Shown here: piece after piece, positions 48,357 to 59,486 of the stretch
Layout: every line of letters starts with the position of its first letter
Numbering within the stretch: the stretch's first letter is position 1
Source of the DNA: Adineta steineri
Taxonomy: Eukaryota; Rotifera; Eurotatoria; Adinetida; Adinetidae
Direction: 5' to 3'
Assembly: GCA_905250115.1 (NCBI GenBank)
Contig: CAJNOI010000187.1
Coordinates: 105,085-169,084 of the forward strand
Length of the DNA stretch: 64,000 bases
Notes under the pieces: generated by a model
The model's input: only the letters and a program-made list of their open reading frames with translations
Databases searched by the model: none
Told to the model about the DNA's origin: nothing
Program-made: the position numbers and the translations under genes

Positions 48357-51300
48357 CTATTCTCGTTCGATGAAAGGTTTCAGTTGTGACGAATGAACTC
48401 GTTTCACCTTATCATAATTATCAACAACATCAAATGTTTCAGGTCCTAATTGTTTAATGATTGTGTAGGGTCCATCATATAGTTCTCCAAATGCAGGATG
48501 TATTCCTGGTTTGATAATAAAAACTGGTTGTCAATTAACAAATTGTATATTTGGTCTATTTCGATCAAATCGACGTTTTGTTTGTAGTTGTTGATGTCGA
48601 ATATTTCGTCTCACTTGAACCATATAAATTTTTTCAAATTGAAGAAAATAGTTCCAATAATCATTTACTCTTGGTAGAGTAATATGTTTTCTAGCAGGAT
48701 CAAATACTAAAACTGATTTTCGTTTATGAAATATTTGAGATGGAGTAAATTGTGTTACTTGATGAACAGCACTATTGTACGATGAAACAACTGTTTGAAG
48801 ATAATCATCCCAATCGTCATAATGTTCATTTGTATATTTAGCCAGTTGTTGTTTAAAAGTTGCATTGAATCTCTCAATTACACCTTGTGATTGAGGATGA
48901 TAAGGTGTTGATACTGTATGTACACATCCCATCTTTTTTGCAATCTGTTCAAAGACTATAGATGTGAAATGTGAACCACGATCAGTTTGTAGTTGATGTG
49001 GAGGACCAAATTCCAGTGATATATCAACGAGGAATTCAGCAGCAGTTTGTGCTGAATCATCTGAAACAGCTCTACTAATGACGTATTTTGAAAGATAGTC
49101 TGTCATAGATATGACATATCGATTTCCATTCGTTGACGCTTTGAGTGGTCCTGTAAAATCCATTTGTACTAAATCAAATACTTCACCTGGAGGTTCAATT
49201 AATTGCATTTGACCTGATGGTTTATGTCTTCGAACATTATGTTTTGCACATGCGGAACATGATTGAATATAATGAATTACATCTTGACGAATGTTTCGCC
49301 AAGAACATCGATCTTTGAGTCGATACCAAGTTTTATCACGTCCAAAGTGTCCAGCTGTAGGATGATCATGAAATGAATGAAGAATTTCTTTTCTTAATGC
49401 GACAGGGATAATTGGTACATATTTTCCATTGTTTAATTGTGTATGAAGAACTCCCTTGATTATTAAATAGGTAGATTTTTGCTTACTTTTACATTCCAAA
49501 ATTAATTGTTGTATTTCTTGATCATTATTCTGTTCATGTTTCAATCGATAGGGATCTAAAGGTGATAAATGTTGTGTAGCACCAGATGTTGTAGATGAAG
49601 GTGAAGTCGTCAAAGATTGATTGATTGTTGTATTTAGTTGTTTGGTTTTTGATCTTGTCATAACCATACACATACCATCCAGTTCATCATTGATTTCTTC
49701 TTTATTAATTAATGGATGGCGTGACATATAATCAGCATCACAATTTCTTGTTCCAGGTTTATGTTTAATCTCGATTATATCATAATTTTGAAGGTGTAAT
49801 TTCCAGTTATTAACTCTTCTATTTGTTGAAGAACGATTTAAATGAATATTTCGAGCTGGTTGTTGATCAGTTTCGATCACAAAGGGTTCATCAGCTAAAT
49901 AATCTCGCAATTTTGTTACTGACCAAGTAATCCCAAGACATTCTCTTTCAAATGTTGAGTAATTTCTTTCTGCTGCATTTAATGTTCGAGAAATATATAC
50001 AATCGGTTTAAGTCCATCTGGTGTTTGTTGTTTCAAAGCACCAGCTATACCAAAGTTCGATGCATCCGTCGAAAGTATGTATGGGAATTTTTTCTTTGTT
50101 TTAATATCATATTGAGGAAAATTCAAGAAGACTGGTGGTGTAGTCAATGCTGTTTTTAATCCATTCCATGCTAATTGTTCACTATCGCCCCAGTAAAATT
50201 TCATGTTCTTCTGTTGGAATGGTCGAAGAGGACGAGTTAGTTCTGTAAAATTATGGATAAATTTACGATAAAAATTAACCATTTGAAGAAACGAGTGTAC
50301 TTGTTTTGCTGTTCGTGGAGTTGGTGTTTTCATAATAGCATCAACGTTTGTATGAAGTGGTTTAAATCCATGACAATTGATTGTATGTCCCAAGTAATCC
50401 ATCTCTGATTTTACAAACGAACATTTAGGTAGGTTTACTTGGAAGTTTGCTTTGTTCAACACAGATAGAACATTATTTAAATGTTCACAATGTTCCTTAA
50501 ATGATGTAGAGAATATGATAATGTCATCTAAATAGATGAGACAATATTGATATCTTCCAGTTGCTAACAGATTATTAAGTACCCTCTGAAAAGAGGGAGG
50601 AGCATTCTTGAGGCCTTGTGGGAGTACATTGAACTCCCACAGGCCTCTACTCGTCACGAAAGCCGTTTTAGGCTTGTCCCGGTCATCGATCGGCAGCTGG
50701 AAATAACCCGACTTTAAGTCCAACTTGGAAAAACAAGATGAACCGGCCAATTGTTGAATTGTTTCTTCCATATTGGGCAATGGGTAGGAATCCTTTGCTG
50801 TTACTAAGTTAAGACGGCGGTAATCAATACAAAATCTGTACCGACCGTCTTTTTTCTTTACCAGCACGACTGGTGAAGACCATTCCGACTGGGATTGTCG
50901 AATTAATCCGGCAGCATGCATTGATTGTATTTCGTTGTCCATTATTTGTTGTTTTTCTGGATTCAATCGGTATGGTTTTGAGTTCACCGGGTGATTGTTT
51001 CCAGTTGGTATTGTATGTTGTATATGAGTGTTTGCAATTTTTGGTACAGATGTGTCGAATAATTCGTAGTGCTGGTAAAGAATTGATAGTAATGATTTTT
51101 GTTGTTCTTTGTTGAGATGTTGTGTCATTTCGTCAATTGTTTTCTTAATCTGGATAGGTATTTTCTTACCTTCTGTGCTAATTAATTGTTGTTGTGGTTG
51201 CGGTTCAGGTGAAATTGATGAAATTGAGAAGCAACTTGAGTTAGGTGATTCAATTTCAATAGTTCCAATTGGAGTATTTTGATTAATTATTCTAGGTTTC

Positions 51301-51440
51301 TTTGATAAATTTGCAATCGTCATTAATGCTTTATAGTTTTTCACTTTGATTAACGCATGTGGCACTAAAATTGAATCTTCATGTAAGAACCGAGGTGTTG
51401 GAGTGAATTGTACTGTATCATGATTAGGTAAATCAATAAC
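48357..51440 (-). pseudogene. gypsy pol: reverse transcriptase, RNase H, integrase
   Basis: The main open frame (48531-51365, 944 codons) has RT motifs RFCIDYRRLN (about 177-186) and catalytic YLDD (278-281), RNase H with STDAS (Asp about 434) and ETDQQP (about 498-503), and the integrase zinc motif H..H..C..C (about 666-706) with catalytic Asp736 (QMDFTG), Asp795 (QTDRGSHF) and Glu831 (VIERFN). After the TGA at 48531-48533 the same frame stays open to 48357 and holds the GPY-type C-terminal module (LYDGPYTIIKQLGPETFDVV), so that stop is a mutation inside the integrase. No restored sequence is given. Confidence 0.9.
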
Positions 51441-51441
51441 T

Positions 51442-51951
51442 TTAACTTCGATAATTTTTTTCTTCCATTGAGTTCAAAATGAGTTTATCACATGTACGAA
51501 CACGATAATTTTGATTGGCATTTATTTTTAAAAGAGATGTAGAAGATCTTTTGTTATTGAAGCAAATAGATAAAGAATTATTCTCGAAGTTGATATTAGC
51601 TCTATAAGTGTCCGATGAAAGCCAATCCAAACCAAGTATAATTCCAGTACAAAGATGTTCTAATATCTATAATTTCGCTGTTGTTGTAATAGAACCAATT
51701 ACGATTTTCATGTTTACATATCCATTCGAGTCCATTGAAGCGTTATTAGCCACCGTGATTGATTTTTGTTCAGGAATAAATAAATGAGAATATTTTTGGA
51801 AATTTGTTTCGAAGATAAATTTACTAATAAATGAATGAGATGCACCAGTATCGATTAATATGGTAGATAACTGATCTTCAACTGGTACTCTGATGTATGA
51901 TGATTGTGATGTTTTTGATGTGGGGATACAACCATCACCTTGTGTCCCCAT
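51442..51951 (-). pseudogene. gypsy aspartic protease region
   Basis: LIDTGASHSFISKFIF carries the DTG active site of retroviral-type proteases (about residues 34-36 of a 94-codon frame). A TAG interrupts the frame at about 51664; ILGLDWLSSDTY, the usual second block of the fold, follows in the same frame. A frame change near 51465 separates it from the RT frame. Confidence 0.8.
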
Positions 51952-53188
51952 TAGTATTTTTTTGAATTGTTATATTGTGATGTTGTTGTTGAGGATGAGT
52001 TGGTGAATGGTTTATTGTTTGATTGCTGTTGATTCGAATTTTGTTCATATCTATTTCTTGATTGATAATTTCTATTTGTTGCATATGTTGATTGATTCAT
52101 TTGTCGTTGTTGTTGGTGGCGATAATAATAGTTGTTTTGACGACGATATTGATATGAATTATTATTATAATGTGATGGTAATGCATAGGAGTTACCATCA
52201 TCGTAAACTGGTTGATCAACATCTGATGCAAATAATGTTTGTTGGAGTTGATCTTCGTTATTATTTCCATTATTGAGCATTGTCTCAATGTCTTCGACCA
52301 TTTTTATCGTGTTTCTTAATTGATCCATAGATTGTGGTTGTTTATCCAATACTTTTTCTTTCAAGGATGGTTTCAAACCAGCTTTGATGTGGAGCATTTT
52401 TTCCTCTTCCTTCATAGAAGAGTTGACTTGGAAGCAGAGTTTCTCCATGGCATCAATAAATTGTTGTCCAGTTTCTTTAGTTTGTTGTTTTCGTTCTCGA
52501 AGACGTATAAATCGTTCATCTTTATGTAATGATGATTGAAATCGATGTTGGATTTCTTTCTTAAAAATGACCCATGTTGAAAGACGATGCTTGTTTTGTT
52601 CAAACCAATTTTTAGCATCGTTAGTTAAACTCCTAAGTATAATTTTTAATTTAACTTCTTCACTTACAAGTGTTGAAGAAAAATCATGATCAATATTTTG
52701 AAGCCATTCATCCACATCATCATATTTGTTGCCAGAAAATTTTCGGATATTAGTAATTTTATCCTTGATCAATTGTTGTTCAATGAAATTATCGTATTTG
52801 CGTGGATTAAGTTGAATCATGTTGTCATTTGTGGTTCGTTGTACCAGAGTATCAGAATTACTGTTGTTGTCTTCGTTGTGAGTACTTTGTTGTTCCATTC
52901 GTTCGTGCTCTTGTTGAGTTTGTTTATCATTTAATAATCGTTGCATTTTAATATTTAACAACTGTAGAAGTTTTCCTTGATCCTCGATGATTCTTTCCTT
53001 TAAGGCTATTTCCATGTCGTATATTTCTCATAAATGTTGAAGTGGTAAGTTGTTATTTAGTGTGTGTTTATTATCACTTTCCATTATTTCTTGTGAAGAA
53101 GATTCATCTGTATCTCCATGTGTTGTCGTCATTGAATTTTCAGTTGTTCCTGGATGTTCTGTACTAATATTGTCAGCAGTTGATGCCA
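51951..53188 (-). pseudogene. gypsy gag
   Basis: The core frame (51951-53015, 354 codons) has a retrotransposon gag fold: KYDDVDEWLQNIDHDF, then LTNDAKNWFEQ, FKKEIQHRF and ERKQQTKETGQQFIDAM. The C-terminus is rich in Gln, Asn, Tyr and Arg and I see no CCHC zinc knuckle. A longer frame from Met at 53188 (MASTADNISTEHPG) is in phase but has TGA at 53028-53030, so the original start was probably upstream and this copy is damaged there; translation from 53015 is the alternative. Confidence 0.8.
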
Positions 53189-53270
53189 TAATGTTAAAAA
53201 AAAAAAAATTTCGATTAATGATAAGACTATTATCGGGTCCGTTAGTTCGTTAAAGATTGTAAATTGATAA

Positions 53271-53287
53271 CCTTGGCCGGTGCACCA
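53271..53287 (-). promoter_or_regulatory. Primer binding site
   Basis: TGGTGCACCGGCCAAGG starts two bases inside the 5' LTR and begins with TGG, complementary to the CCA end of a tRNA. I cannot say which tRNA. Confidence 0.7.
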
Positions 53288-53289
53288 AT

Positions 53290-53665
53290 TGTTACAGTGT
53301 AACTTATAAAAAAGGTAATAGTTTGGAAGCTTAATAATAGTTTCATTTATTTAAGAATAAAACGCGACTATTTATATGACAAGAAATGATGATATTGGAT
53401 TATTCCTATTTCTTGTCATACAATAGAATCTAGGTAAACACTTAAGTGATGTCCTTTCATTCATCACTTGGAACTTTCATATAAATAAAAAGAACAAAAG
53501 AACGACTTAAGATAACGAAAGGAGAATACTATATGAACATATATAAGAGAGAGGGATTTATCCCATATGGTCATATATGTGAGAGAGAAGGGAAAATACC
53601 AAATAGACAAACATATGTGAAGAAAAGAAAGAGTGTCGAACAAATAATACATGTGTTCGCTTACA
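53290..53665 (-). repeat. 5' LTR of the gypsy element (376 bp)
   Basis: Same ends as the other LTR and near-identical over its length, lacking the internal 34-bp duplication. It should contain the element promoter. Confidence 0.93.
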
Positions 53666-53777
53666 AATACCATTTTTGAATTTTTGTCCAAAAGCTACGC
53701 TAATGAATATAACTATTGAAGTTTGTTTTAAATAAAAATAAATTTAATTAAAAACATTGTTGTATTTTATCTATTAG

Positions 53778-54290
53778 GTCGAAGATGCTCTTGCACGTCT
53801 TGCGATACCTGAGAGTGATCGATTGTATTATATTTCAGAAGGCATTGATGTTCATAAACGATTTTACTCGCAAAATGGAATTAAATCTCATTTAGCTTTA
53901 TCAGACGAATTTGAAAAACGGTAAATCTTTTCTCTCTGACTCTAACCATCAGTAAATGAATACATTAAATATTTGAATGTTCTCATCTTCTTTATTTTTA
54001 GTAATGGCTGTTTTGATTGTGGTGAAGTTTCATATTTAAAAATTCTTATTCATATTTCATCCCCAATTGCTAGTAATAGAACCGGTAAACTAAAAACAAA
54101 TTTTATTTTCCTCAATAGTCTCTATTTATTTTTTTAATAGAAAAAAAATCTTTCATATGTTCTATATATTGAATCGTTGGATAATCGTCAAACATTTCAT
54201 CCAAATAAATTAGAATATGATTTATTTAATATTGAAATGGGCCCTATAAATTTATTTCTATATGGTTTATCTTCAAAAAAAAGCTTTGGT
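53778..54290 (+). other. Unassigned exons between the LTR element and the CUT-homeobox exons
   Basis: An exon 53778-53920 with plausible splice sites (VEDALARLAIPESDRLYYIS, then HKRFYSQNGIKSHLALSDEF) is followed by 54002-54084 (NGCFDCGEVSYLKILIHIS) and a frame around 54142-54285 (YIESLDNRQTFHPNKLEYDL). The first two join in phase; the third does not without one base change next to an A-run. I do not recognise the family. They may be the 3' part of the gene whose 5' pieces lie before the LTR element. Confidence 0.45.
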
Positions 54291-54659
54291 GAGTGAAAGT
54301 ATGTTATAATTAATAGGTTTTCTTAAAATAATTAGTTTAACATTTAGACTTTTCACGCGTAAATATTATTTATAATATCAATAACAATAAACCACCTAAA
54401 ATCTAAAATATTTATAAATGTAATAGGTTAATACTAGGAAATAGTTCTCTGAATTTATATTAAAAAAATCTTTTTTTCTTTAGTTAATTTTCAAGTTAGG
54501 AGTGAAAAATAAATAAAATACAATATTATGTAATTTGATCAAGATTTATAGAATTTTATGAATTATTTTGAAAAATATAAAAATAAATATTTTACTTTTA
54601 TTAAGACTAAAATAATTTTAGTTCTAATAGAAATAAAGATATAATAATCTTATTGAAAT
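54291..54659. other. AT-rich spacer, nothing recognised
   Basis: A 100-bp part (about 54510-54620) resembles 62110-62225, so a dispersed AT-rich repeat is present. No gene is supported. Confidence 0.4.
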
Positions 54660-55955
54660 TATTGAGAATGAAAATTCTATTGATTCACAATCAAATGATT
54701 GTTTACATATAGTATCAAATGAAAGTTTATCATCATCATCATTAAATGGAACAACAATATCAACAACAAAAATAAATACTAATAATAATAAAAAATCAAA
54801 ATCTCGTTTAAAAACTAATAAAGATCAATTACGACCACAATTAACTACAAAATCACAAATGCCACTCTATGATTTACCAAAAATATCTTTACCAAGTAAA
54901 TTAATAATAATTTTAAGAAATTCTTTATTATTTATTATTATATATTTAGCTACAATTGATACTGAACATTTAAGTTCACAAGTACGTGAATTACTTTCTT
55001 CATACAGTATTGGTCAACGTGCGTTTGGTATAGATCAACTCTATAAAATAAAATAAAAACCATTGCATTGTTTTGTTATTTAGGTGAAGCTGTTCTTAAT
55101 CTTTCTCAAGGTACAGTTAGTGAAATACTATCAAAAACCTCGACCATGGCATGCATTAAGTGTCAAAGGTCGTGAACCATATATACGTATGTATAGTTGG
55201 TTTTGTGACACCGACAATGTACAAAAACTACTTGCTTGGAAACAAGAACGAGATAGTAAAAATAAAATTTTTTCAATATTTTATCGATTCATTTGATTTT
55301 GTTTACAGTTCTACGTCGTAGTATTCGTCCTACAACAAAATCACAGAATCATGATACAGAAAGTAACAATAATCCTACTTTAAAACGTCGATATATATTT
55401 ACAGAAGATCAACGTCGTAGATTAAAACAAATATTCGAAAGTGAACCTTATCCAAGTCAAGCAAAATTAGAACAACTCGTTGATGAATTATCCTTGCCAA
55501 TGAACAAAATATCGAATTGGTTTCATAATGCCCGAATGAGAACTAAACCTAATACGTATACGAAAGATACAAATAAAATATCTTCGACGCCTTTAACTGA
55601 TAATAATGATGAGGATGAGGACGATGATGATGATGAAGATAATACTTTACCAACAATTGTACCTTTAAATAATTCATGGTTTAATACGACAAATGATTCA
55701 GATAGTTCGACTAGTCCAATTAGTTTAGCAACATCATCAACAAATATTATCTCTTTAATCGACGAACAAAAGCCTACTCTTTCGATATCTACATTTAGTT
55801 CAAGGAGTAAAAAACGAAAATCTATTCCACAAAAAATTATTACTACGAAAAAACTACATAATGAATTAATAACTGAGGATGATAATTATAATGACACAAT
55901 ACTATCAAATCAAACAACGAATGAATCGACAAATTCTGTTGATACTAATACTTAA
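54660..55955 (+). CDS. CUX1-like: CUT-homeodomain transcription factor (CUX type), 3' exons
   Basis: Exons about 54660-54895, 54950-55027, 55084-55255 and 55309-55955. A Ser/Asn-rich stretch precedes one CUT domain: TEHLSSQVRELLSSYSIGQR, then EAVLNLSQGTVSEILSK, PRPWHALSVKGREPYIRM and WFCDTDNVQKLL. A homeodomain follows directly (KRRYIFTEDQRRRLKQIF to ISNWFHNARMRTK), then an acidic tail (DNNDEDEDDDDDEDN) and a basic segment SRSKKRKSIPQK that may be a nuclear signal. CUT plus homeodomain is diagnostic for CUX/ONECUT-type DNA-binding regulators; the CASP exons downstream favour CUX. Vertebrate CUX1 has three CUT repeats, while only one is visible here. Exon 55084-55255 is one base too long in the A-run at 55133-55137, which shifts frame inside the CUT domain; sequencing error or decay. 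The coiled-coil exons shared by CUX and CASP were not found upstream in the window. Confidence 0.85.
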
Positions 55956-56663
55956 CAAAAAAAAATGTATTTTTATTTAGCCAAGGTCATATTAGGAAAA
56001 CAAACCAATTGGTGATTTTGCAATTTTCTTTTTCTTTTTTCTTTTTAATGCTCAACATTTTTTGTTGTTGTTATTGTTCGTTTTGTTCTGTTATATATAT
56101 ATTTGTGAGTATCACTCAAGTATTAAAACTAGTCGTGAACAAACCCAGCTGCTTTAACAAGTGCATTAAAAAAAATCCAAACAAAGAGAATGGCGTGATA
56201 TATGGTTGTTTCGTTTTCTTTTCTTCAGTTTTTTTTTGTTTTTTATTTGAACAGATTATAATTTTTGTTTATATTTCGATGTTGTGTGCGCGTGCAATAA
56301 ATGAGAAAGAATACAGTATATACATCTAACAAAAGAATACTAAATATCAAATGATTTACTAACATTCCACCGTTTTTATTGTATTTAACAAAAAAAATTT
56401 TTGCGAAAGAAGTTTAATATGTGTGAATTATGATGTTTTTTTTTGTTCGAATATTAATAAAAATTTTCTATTTGTCTTTTTTGTATAATATTGAATATGC
56501 TTTGAATTTATTTATTTCAGGTTCAAGGACAGAGAGAGAAAAGAAAGAAAGAAAGAAAGAAAGAAGAATATCGTATATAGTGATAATAAGATTTTCTTTT
56601 TTTTTACTCTCAAATTTTTTTCGTATGTGTGGAAAATAAAATGAATGTTTTTCATTTATTTAG
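55956..56663. other. Spacer between CUX and CASP exons, with (GAAA)n
   Basis: Contains a (GAAA) run of about six units at 56537-56564 and otherwise T-rich sequence. In the CUX1/CASP gene model this is intronic for the CASP transcript and 3' untranslated or downstream for CUX. Confidence 0.5.
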
Positions 56664-58184
56664 AACGATTTCATGAACTTGATAAACGTTGTCGAGATTT
56701 TGAAAATGCAAATAATGAATTAAAACAATTGAATATTCAACTTGAAAAAGATTCATTAAGTGTTGGTGGTGTTACTGAATTATTTCGACGAGGATCTGAA
56801 GTGGATTGTTTTTTTTCTTTTTATAAATTTCGATGTATTTTGTTTGTTTTTTATTTAGGGACAAATAAGTGATAGTAATTCAAATGAAACTATAATAATT
56901 GAAGATGTATTAAATCAATCATCTACATCTCCAGCATCATTTAAGGGTTCATTTTCACATGTTTCATCACGTGATACAACATCGGATGAAGCATTAACTA
57001 CTATTGTTATTAGTCAACGTGAACGATTTCGTATTCGTAATGTTGAATTAGAGAGCGTAATTCAAATAAATCGATTTCTTTTTTCTATAAGAAAAATCTT
57101 TTTTTTGTATTTAGGAAAATGTTTCATTAAAACAACAAACGAATATATTTCAAAATGAAATGGATAAACTTCGATCGGATAATATAAAATTATATGAAAA
57201 AATTAAATTCGTTCAGAATTATCCTGTATGTATTCAGTAAAAAAAACTTTTATCCACTACAATTGATTGAAATCTTATTTTAATTAAATGACGTAACATC
57301 AGACACGTCCGCAGAAATTTTTTTGGGGGGTTGACGACTTTGCAGAAAAGTCCATCGTAGAAAAAGATTATTTCAAATCTCTGAAAATTGTTCGACTTGT
57401 ACTCCCCTCCAGGTATTTCAATTTTTTGCGGGGAGGGGGGATCGATCCCACCTCTGCGGACGTCCCTGCATAACATACCACTTAATAGTTTTAGAGAGAA
57501 TCTTTCTAAATGATAAGATGATTGAAAATCAGAAACACTATTAATATGATAGCTATGAGATTCTTCTTAGAATAATATAATTGTATTATATTTTTATAGA
57601 CAACACGTGGAACAGATGGTCCTATTGATCGGTATTCACGTGGTTATGATGCATCATTGGATCCATTTACTAATTTTACGAAACAAGTATTGGATAATTT
57701 AATGTTTATATATAGATTTATATTTGATTTTATTTTAAAGGAAAAACAAAAGAAATATGAATCACTTAAAATTCATGAAAAATTTGCTTTAAACTTTGGT
57801 AAATTTATTCTCTCATCACATCAAAGTCGAACATTTTTTGTCATTTATTTTATTCTCGTTCATATTCTTATCTTTCTTGTAAGTTAAATTTATTTGTAAT
57901 ATTCGCATCGTTTTTTTTTGTTATTATTATTTTCATTCTAGTCTCTTTATAAAATGGTTCATGTTGGTTCATCTGTACGTGATATGTCACAAGTTTGTTT
58001 TGATAAGTATGAAATTTTCTTTTTTCTTTTATTTGAATTGAAATCAATTAACTTTTTATTTAGATTTCGAGAACATATGGCAGGTGTACATGGAGAAAAG
58101 AATTTTCATTTTGAACATGGTCATGCTCATGCTCATGCTCCACCAGGTGTCGTTCCAGCTGCAGCACCACCACCTCATCGATAG
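56664..58184 (+). CDS. CASP-like: CASP (Golgi coiled-coil protein) C-terminal exons
   Basis: Seven exons with in-phase GT..AG introns: 56664-56800, 56859-57056, 57115-57225, 57600-57686, 57741-57878, 57942-58006 and 58064-58184. The protein has coiled-coil text (RFHELDKRCRDFENANNELK), then the CASP signature blocks VISQRERFRIRNVELES, MDKLRSDNIKLYEKIKFVQ, YDASLDPFTNFTKQ, EKQKKYESLKIHEKFALNFG and one transmembrane helix (FFVIYFILVHILIFLVSLY), and ends in a His/Ala/Pro-rich tail. In animals CASP is a Golgi membrane tether made by alternative splicing from the CUX1 gene, with its specific exons downstream of the CUX homeobox exons. The same order is seen here. A hAT-like MITE lies in the intron 57226-57599. 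No break in the seven exons. The N-terminal shared exons are not in view, so the first exon here is not the true start. Confidence 0.88.
57300..57468. mobile_element. hAT-like MITE with 8-bp target duplication
   Basis: 169 bp with ends CAGACACGTCCGCAGA and, reversed, CAGGGACGTCCGCAGAGG. It is flanked by CGTAACAT (57292-57299) and CATAACAT (57469-57476), an 8-bp duplication with one CpG-type mismatch. Family membership follows from the CAG ends and the 8-bp duplication. It lies inside a CASP intron. Confidence 0.82.
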
Positions 58185-58655
58185 ACTTGGCATTTTATGC
58201 GTTAATTTTCATTTAAATATCGCTTCAAGATATTATCACATTCTACTAATTAATAAACACTTTCTACTAACATACAGAACCTTTTTTTTTACATATACAA
58301 TTGTACATGATCGTTGATCTTACAAATAAAAATTTCAGAATTTATTTCTTCAAATTTTTGTAGTTATTGATTAGAGAGACAAGCAATAAACAGAATACAT
58401 GAGAGAGATGAAAGGTTGAAAATTATTCTTGTTAAGTTAATAGATGCTATTGTTCATTTCAAGATAAAAGGTGAATGAGTATTTTTTTCAAAAACTTATA
58501 TGGAAGCATTTCTCTAACAGTTTTAGTCAGACTTTTTCACAAATTTGCTTCTGTGTCGTAAATTGCATTTTGATGATTAAAATATTTTATTAGTAGAAGT
58601 CAGAAACTAAATCTTTCCATAGTTTTTTTAAAAAAAAATAAAATCATTTTACTTT
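58185..58655. other. 3' flank of CASP
   Basis: AT-rich. AATAAA at about 58325 and 58387 could serve polyadenylation of the CASP transcript. Nothing else seen. Confidence 0.45.
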
Positions 58656-59486
58656 CCTCTAGATTTTAGGTTCCTCTATAATCTGTATATGATATATATT
58701 CATAAAAAATAGGATAATTTCAAACTATTCTACTAGATTTTGTACTTTATTCAGAGACCGATCATATAATAATTAACGTTTATCTTATTTTTTTTATCTT
58801 TTTTACATACACGCGCAGTTTAGTTGCTTTCTAATGATCAGTCATTTATAATTGTTGAAAATATTATTCTAAATAAGCAAAATACACAATTACTTTAATA
58901 TTTAATGTAAACCTTGGACTTGTGAGGCAACAAAAATACAAAATAATCGATACTAACTATCTTTTGTAGTCGTACATGAAATCAGTCATACCTTTTCTTT
59001 TTTTCTTGCTGTTCTTACAGGTGAGATAAGAAGTTTTATTCATGTATGTGTTTAAGAAGCATTGCTACGATTATTATAAGCTAAAATATATTATTGGTTC
59101 GATATTTAACATCGATTTTATATTTATTGTTGGAGGTGGAGAATACAATACAACTGATTTTTATCTTATTATGTGCACCTACACATTAAACCATATAGAT
59201 AAAATATCTCTCTCATAAGAGTAGGAGTATAATACTATTCGAACGAATATCCGATTATAATCATTGCAGGTTTCATCATATAAAGAGAGAACAAAAGACA
59301 ATTACTTTTATCGAAATATATTTGTTTACGATAACAACTTTTTTGACCTCTAATTGTAAATTTATCTAAGGACAACCTATTGTCTAATACACTTTTATTT
59401 TAATATTACGATTTCAGTAGATAACTCTTATGAAATCATAAATTTTCATTCAAATAAATCCTAGAATTAAATATATTTATTTGGAA
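58656..59486. repeat. Direct repeat, left copy (about 830 bp)
   Basis: Begins at CTCTAGATTTTAGGTTCC and ends at TTGGAA. It is about 90-95% identical by eye to 60603-61460. No open frame. It contains the polypyrimidine and splice-acceptor-like string CTTGCTGTTCTTACAGGTGA. Confidence 0.85.

Larger units (their letters stand above)
47605..53670 (-). mobile_element. Ty3/gypsy LTR retrotransposon, structurally complete, coding region decayed
   Basis: Two LTRs begin TGTAAGCG and end ACTGTAACA on the element strand and are flanked by a perfect 5-bp duplication AATAC (47605-47609 and 53666-53670). Inside, in element order, are a primer binding site, gag, aspartic protease, reverse transcriptase, RNase H, integrase with a GPY-type tail, and a polypurine tract. 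The RT-RNaseH-IN order defines Ty3/gypsy (Metaviridae). No env-like frame is present. Breaks: in-frame stops in the gag leader (53028-53030), at the protease-RT boundary (about 51664) and near the integrase end (48531-48533), and a frame change in an A-run near 51465. The LTRs are very similar except for a 34-bp internal duplication in the left one, so insertion is recent compared with the PKS relics. Autonomous movement is unlikely. Confidence 0.95.

Noticed and set aside
53464-53691. Short open frame in the right LTR, also seen at 47690-47968
   Set aside because: It is repeated in both LTRs and is an accidental frame; no env or accessory gene is visible in the element.
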